This document shows positions 62,130 through 64,000 of a DNA stretch of 64,000 bases, piece after piece. The translations under genes and the position numbers were made by a program. This DNA comes from Kibdelosporangium sp. MJ126-NF4 (lineage in GTDB: Bacteria > Actinomycetota > Actinomycetes > Mycobacteriales > Pseudonocardiaceae), in NCBI RefSeq assembly GCF_000826545.1, contig NZ_CDME01000002.1, positions 62,001-126,000 of the forward strand. The letters run 5' to 3'. The stretch's first letter is position 1. Each line of letters begins with the position of its first letter. Under the pieces are notes generated by a model. That model saw only the letters and a list, made by a program, of their open reading frames with translations. It did not search any database and was not told the DNA's origin.

Positions 62130-62572
62130 GGCGTTGGCGAGTTCCCAGGTCTGTGAAGGAGACGTCAGGCAACGCCGTGGCGCGCCGTGAACTGCCTCCG
62201 GGAGTCAGTGGCGTATGGCCAGCGCCCTGAACAAGGCACGCTGGTTGGCGCGACGTCGCACAGCACGTCGCATGAAGGAAGCCCGCACGAACACACGGTG
62301 CGGGGCTTCGAGTAGCACGTCGGACCACGACGGGGGAGTGACTCGACCCCGTCTTCCATCCGAACGCGCGCCACTGGTCACAGGTCCATGCCCGCCACAA
62401 TGGTCAACCAGCGGACGATCATGCAACCTGTTTTCCAGAGGCCATCGCAGTCGCGCCGACCTCAGTCAGCGCGCGTCCGGCGGTGGGCCGAGTTCGCGGT
62501 AGGTGCTGGCAAGCAGATCCAGCCGTGCTTGGTTCACCCGGCGAACCACGTCACTGAGGAATCCGCAGTCAG
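62130..62572. other. 443-bp region without a recognised gene
   Basis: Several short open frames are present on both strands, but none has a ribosome site, family signature or a length above chance for this base composition. A GC-rich hairpin, GCCCGCAC (62281-62288) with GTGCGGGGC (62298-62306), is followed by TTCG and may be a terminator or chance. Confidence 0.4.
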
Positions 62573-63319
62573 TTACCCGATCGGTCTGAGGCCGCCGGGC
62601 AGGAGCAGGTAGGCGCCCTGATCCTTGGCGGAATCGCCTGCCAGCTCGACGATGGCCTCGCCGACCTCGTCGAGGGTGAGTGTCGGGCCGAAACCTTCCA
62701 GGAACGTGGCAACGTCGACGCCCTGCCGCTGGGCATAGGCGGCGACTCCGGCAGCGCCGAGGTCAGTTGCCGGAGTCAGCCTGGGAAGCACCGAGACGAA
62801 CCTGATGCCGAGGTTGGCCCGTGCGGACTCGTCGGCGGCTTGTGCGGTGATGAACCTGATGGTGGCCTTGGCTCCGCCGTAGCCTCCGCTCATCGGCGAG
62901 CCGCCCAGCGCGGCTCCGCTGGAGATCGCGATCACGACGCTGCCCGGGGCCAGTGGCCGCAGCAGCGCCGAGCGCGTCCAGTGGAAGACCTGCTGGACGT
63001 CCACTTCCCAGTTGCGGCTGAACGTGTCCCACGTGTGGTGGTGGATCGGCCGCATCAGCGGGCTGGCCCCGGCGTTCAGTACCAGGATGCCGGGACGATG
63101 GGAGTCGACGAGTTGCGCGGCCGCCAAGGGATCGGCCGCGTCGGCGACTACCGGCGTGAACTTCTCGCCCAGTCGCGTCCGCAGCTCCTCGAGTTCGGTG
63201 CGGCCACGGGCGACGCCGACGACATTGGCACCGGCCTTGGACAACGCGACGGCGATGCGGCGGCCGAATCCTCGGCTGGTGCCGGTGACAACTGCTGTGG
63301 TTCCGGTAATGGTGGACAT
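62573..63319 (-). CDS. Short-chain dehydrogenase/reductase
   Basis: 248 residues. TAVVTGTSRGFGRRIAVALS, LVLNAGASPLMRPIHHHTW (NAG), VIAISSGAALGGSPMSGGYG then GAKA (Tyr-GlyGlyAlaLys, catalytic YxxxK), and SVLPRLTPATDLG. NADP preference is suggested by the Arg after strand 2 (VARGR). It lies two bases downstream of the MFS gene, same strand, so it is probably an operon with an efflux pump; substrate unknown. Confidence 0.86.
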   Translation of the reverse strand: MSTITGTTAVVTGTSRGFGRRIAVALSKAGANVVGVARGRTELEELRTRLGEKFTPVVADAADPLAAAQLVDSHRPGILVLNAGASPLMRPIHHHTWDTFSRNWEVDVQQVFHWTRSALLRPLAPGSVVIAISSGAALGGSPMSGGYGGAKATIRFITAQAADESARANLGIRFVSVLPRLTPATDLGAAGVAAYAQRQGVDVATFLEGFGPTLTLDEVGEAIVELAGDSAKDQGAYLLLPGGLRPIG

Positions 63320-63321
63320 GA

Positions 63322-63999
63322 CTATTCGTGATCTCCCGTGAGTACGTTGCTGGTTGCGGTCGGGCCCTCTCCGGCCTTGGCGGGCGCGAACACCGCCGCC
63401 ACGACTCCGATGAGAGCCGCCGCGGCCGCGGCCCAGAGGGCTGGCTTGAATCCGTCGATGAACGAAGCCGGTGAGGCATAACTGCCGTAGTCGGCGAACA
63501 CGGCGGCGAGGATCGCGACGCCGAACACGCCGCCCAGTTCGCGCAGCGCGGTGTTGGTGCCCGCTGCCACGCCCGTGTCGTCGACCGGGACCGCGGAGGT
63601 CGCGGCGCTTGCGGTGGTGGCGAAGATCATCCCGATGCCCGCGCCCGCGACGATCAGAGGCAGGACAACCGATGCGTAGTCCACTCCGGGCTCGACCACC
63701 TGCGCCAGCCAGGCCAGCCCGGTCGCCTGGAGGATCAGTCCGGCGATCATGAACGGCCTGGTGCCGATCCGTTCGGAGAGCGCACCGGCCACCGGTGCCA
63801 CCAGCATCGGCATGGCGGTCCAGACCAGGATCCGCAGGCCCGCCTCCAGCGGGGTGTCGCCCATCCCGATCTGGAACAGTTGGGTGATCATGAACAGCGC
63901 GCCGAGCAGGGACAGGAACTGGAAGAAGATCACCCCGTTCGCGGCCGAGAACCCGCGGTGGCGGAAGTAGGCCAGCGGCAACATCGGGTGCGCCGCCCG
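63322..63999 (-). CDS. MFS transporter (DHA2 type), C-terminal part
   Basis: The frame enters from the right edge and ends at 63322. About six to seven hydrophobic segments are visible (GVIFFQFLSLLGALFMITQL, ILVWTAMPMLVAPVAGALSE, SVVLPLIVAGAGIGMIFATT, GVFGVAILAAVF, ALWAAAAAALIGVVAAVFAP), the C-terminal half of a 14-helix drug exporter. TGVAAGTNTALRELGGVFGV is the family motif in helix 13. The 5' part is outside the window. Confidence 0.85.
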   Translation of the reverse strand, partial: RAAHPMLPLAYFRHRGFSAANGVIFFQFLSLLGALFMITQLFQIGMGDTPLEAGLRILVWTAMPMLVAPVAGALSERIGTRPFMIAGLILQATGLAWLAQVVEPGVDYASVVLPLIVAGAGIGMIFATTASAATSAVPVDDTGVAAGTNTALRELGGVFGVAILAAVFADYGSYASPASFIDGFKPALWAAAAAALIGVVAAVFAPAKAGEGPTATSNVLTGDHE

Positions 64000-64000
64000 C

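Noticed and set aside
62281..62306. Hairpin considered as a tRNA arm
   Set aside because: No cloverleaf, T-loop or acceptor pairing can be built around it.
62165..62612. Several 65-100-residue open frames near 62.4 kb
   Set aside because: Overlapping frames on both strands with no signatures or start context; treated as noncoding.

Overview
The window is GC-rich throughout, with strong third-position G/C bias, many GTG starts and ATGA/GTGA gene overlaps, and large secondary-metabolite loci. This points to a filamentous actinobacterium; the gene content fits Pseudonocardiaceae (for example Kibdelosporangium or Amycolatopsis relatives), but no rRNA or tRNA is present to confirm it. I saw no tRNA, rRNA or CRISPR array.

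Layout. 1-5 kb: end of a CoA-transferase gene, an ankyrin-repeat gene divergent from an XRE-cupin regulator across a perfect 18-bp palindrome, and a secreted protein-arginine deiminase. 4.3-10.9 kb: a class III lasso-peptide locus. It holds a response regulator, a second regulator whose phospho-acceptor Asp is Asn, two tandem precursor genes (cores GLPWGCPNDLFFVNTPFAC and GIPFGFGCPDYMHMLTPYAC), cyclase, RRE protein, leader peptidase and a two-gene ABC exporter. 11-16.2 kb: a Tat-exported protein, a second ABC exporter, two NarL-type sensor kinases and a regulator paralogous to the Asp-less one. 16.2-21.5 kb: ordinary metabolic genes with TetR regulators plus an unassigned two-gene unit, one member of which may be an ADP-ribosyltransferase.

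21.5-46.9 kb: a fragmented non-ribosomal peptide synthetase (NRPS) locus. It has five adenylation, four condensation and six carrier domains on six proteins, MbtH, a type II thioesterase with a Cys nucleophile, a P450, an ATP-grasp ligase, an MFS exporter and an E1 alpha/beta dehydrogenase pair. An ornithine N-monooxygenase together with a PaiB/KtzT-like protein predicts piperazic acid. One synthetase has the permuted order C-PCP-reductase-A. A palindrome, TGTCCCGCYRGCGGGACA, occurs exactly four times, in front of or at the start of a P450, the ATP-grasp gene, an A-PCP gene and an LmbU-family regulator gene, and looks like that regulator's operator.

47-64 kb: rhodanese/FtrA pair, nucleoside hydrolase, hydrolase-DUF6817 fusion, an Mrr-type nuclease next to a DUF4041/GIY-YIG gene damaged at both ends, a PH-domain gene, a DMSO-reductase-family enzyme, a single-chain PheRS-like protein, a WYL regulator, two SDRs, DUF488 and DUF1062 proteins and the end of an MFS gene.
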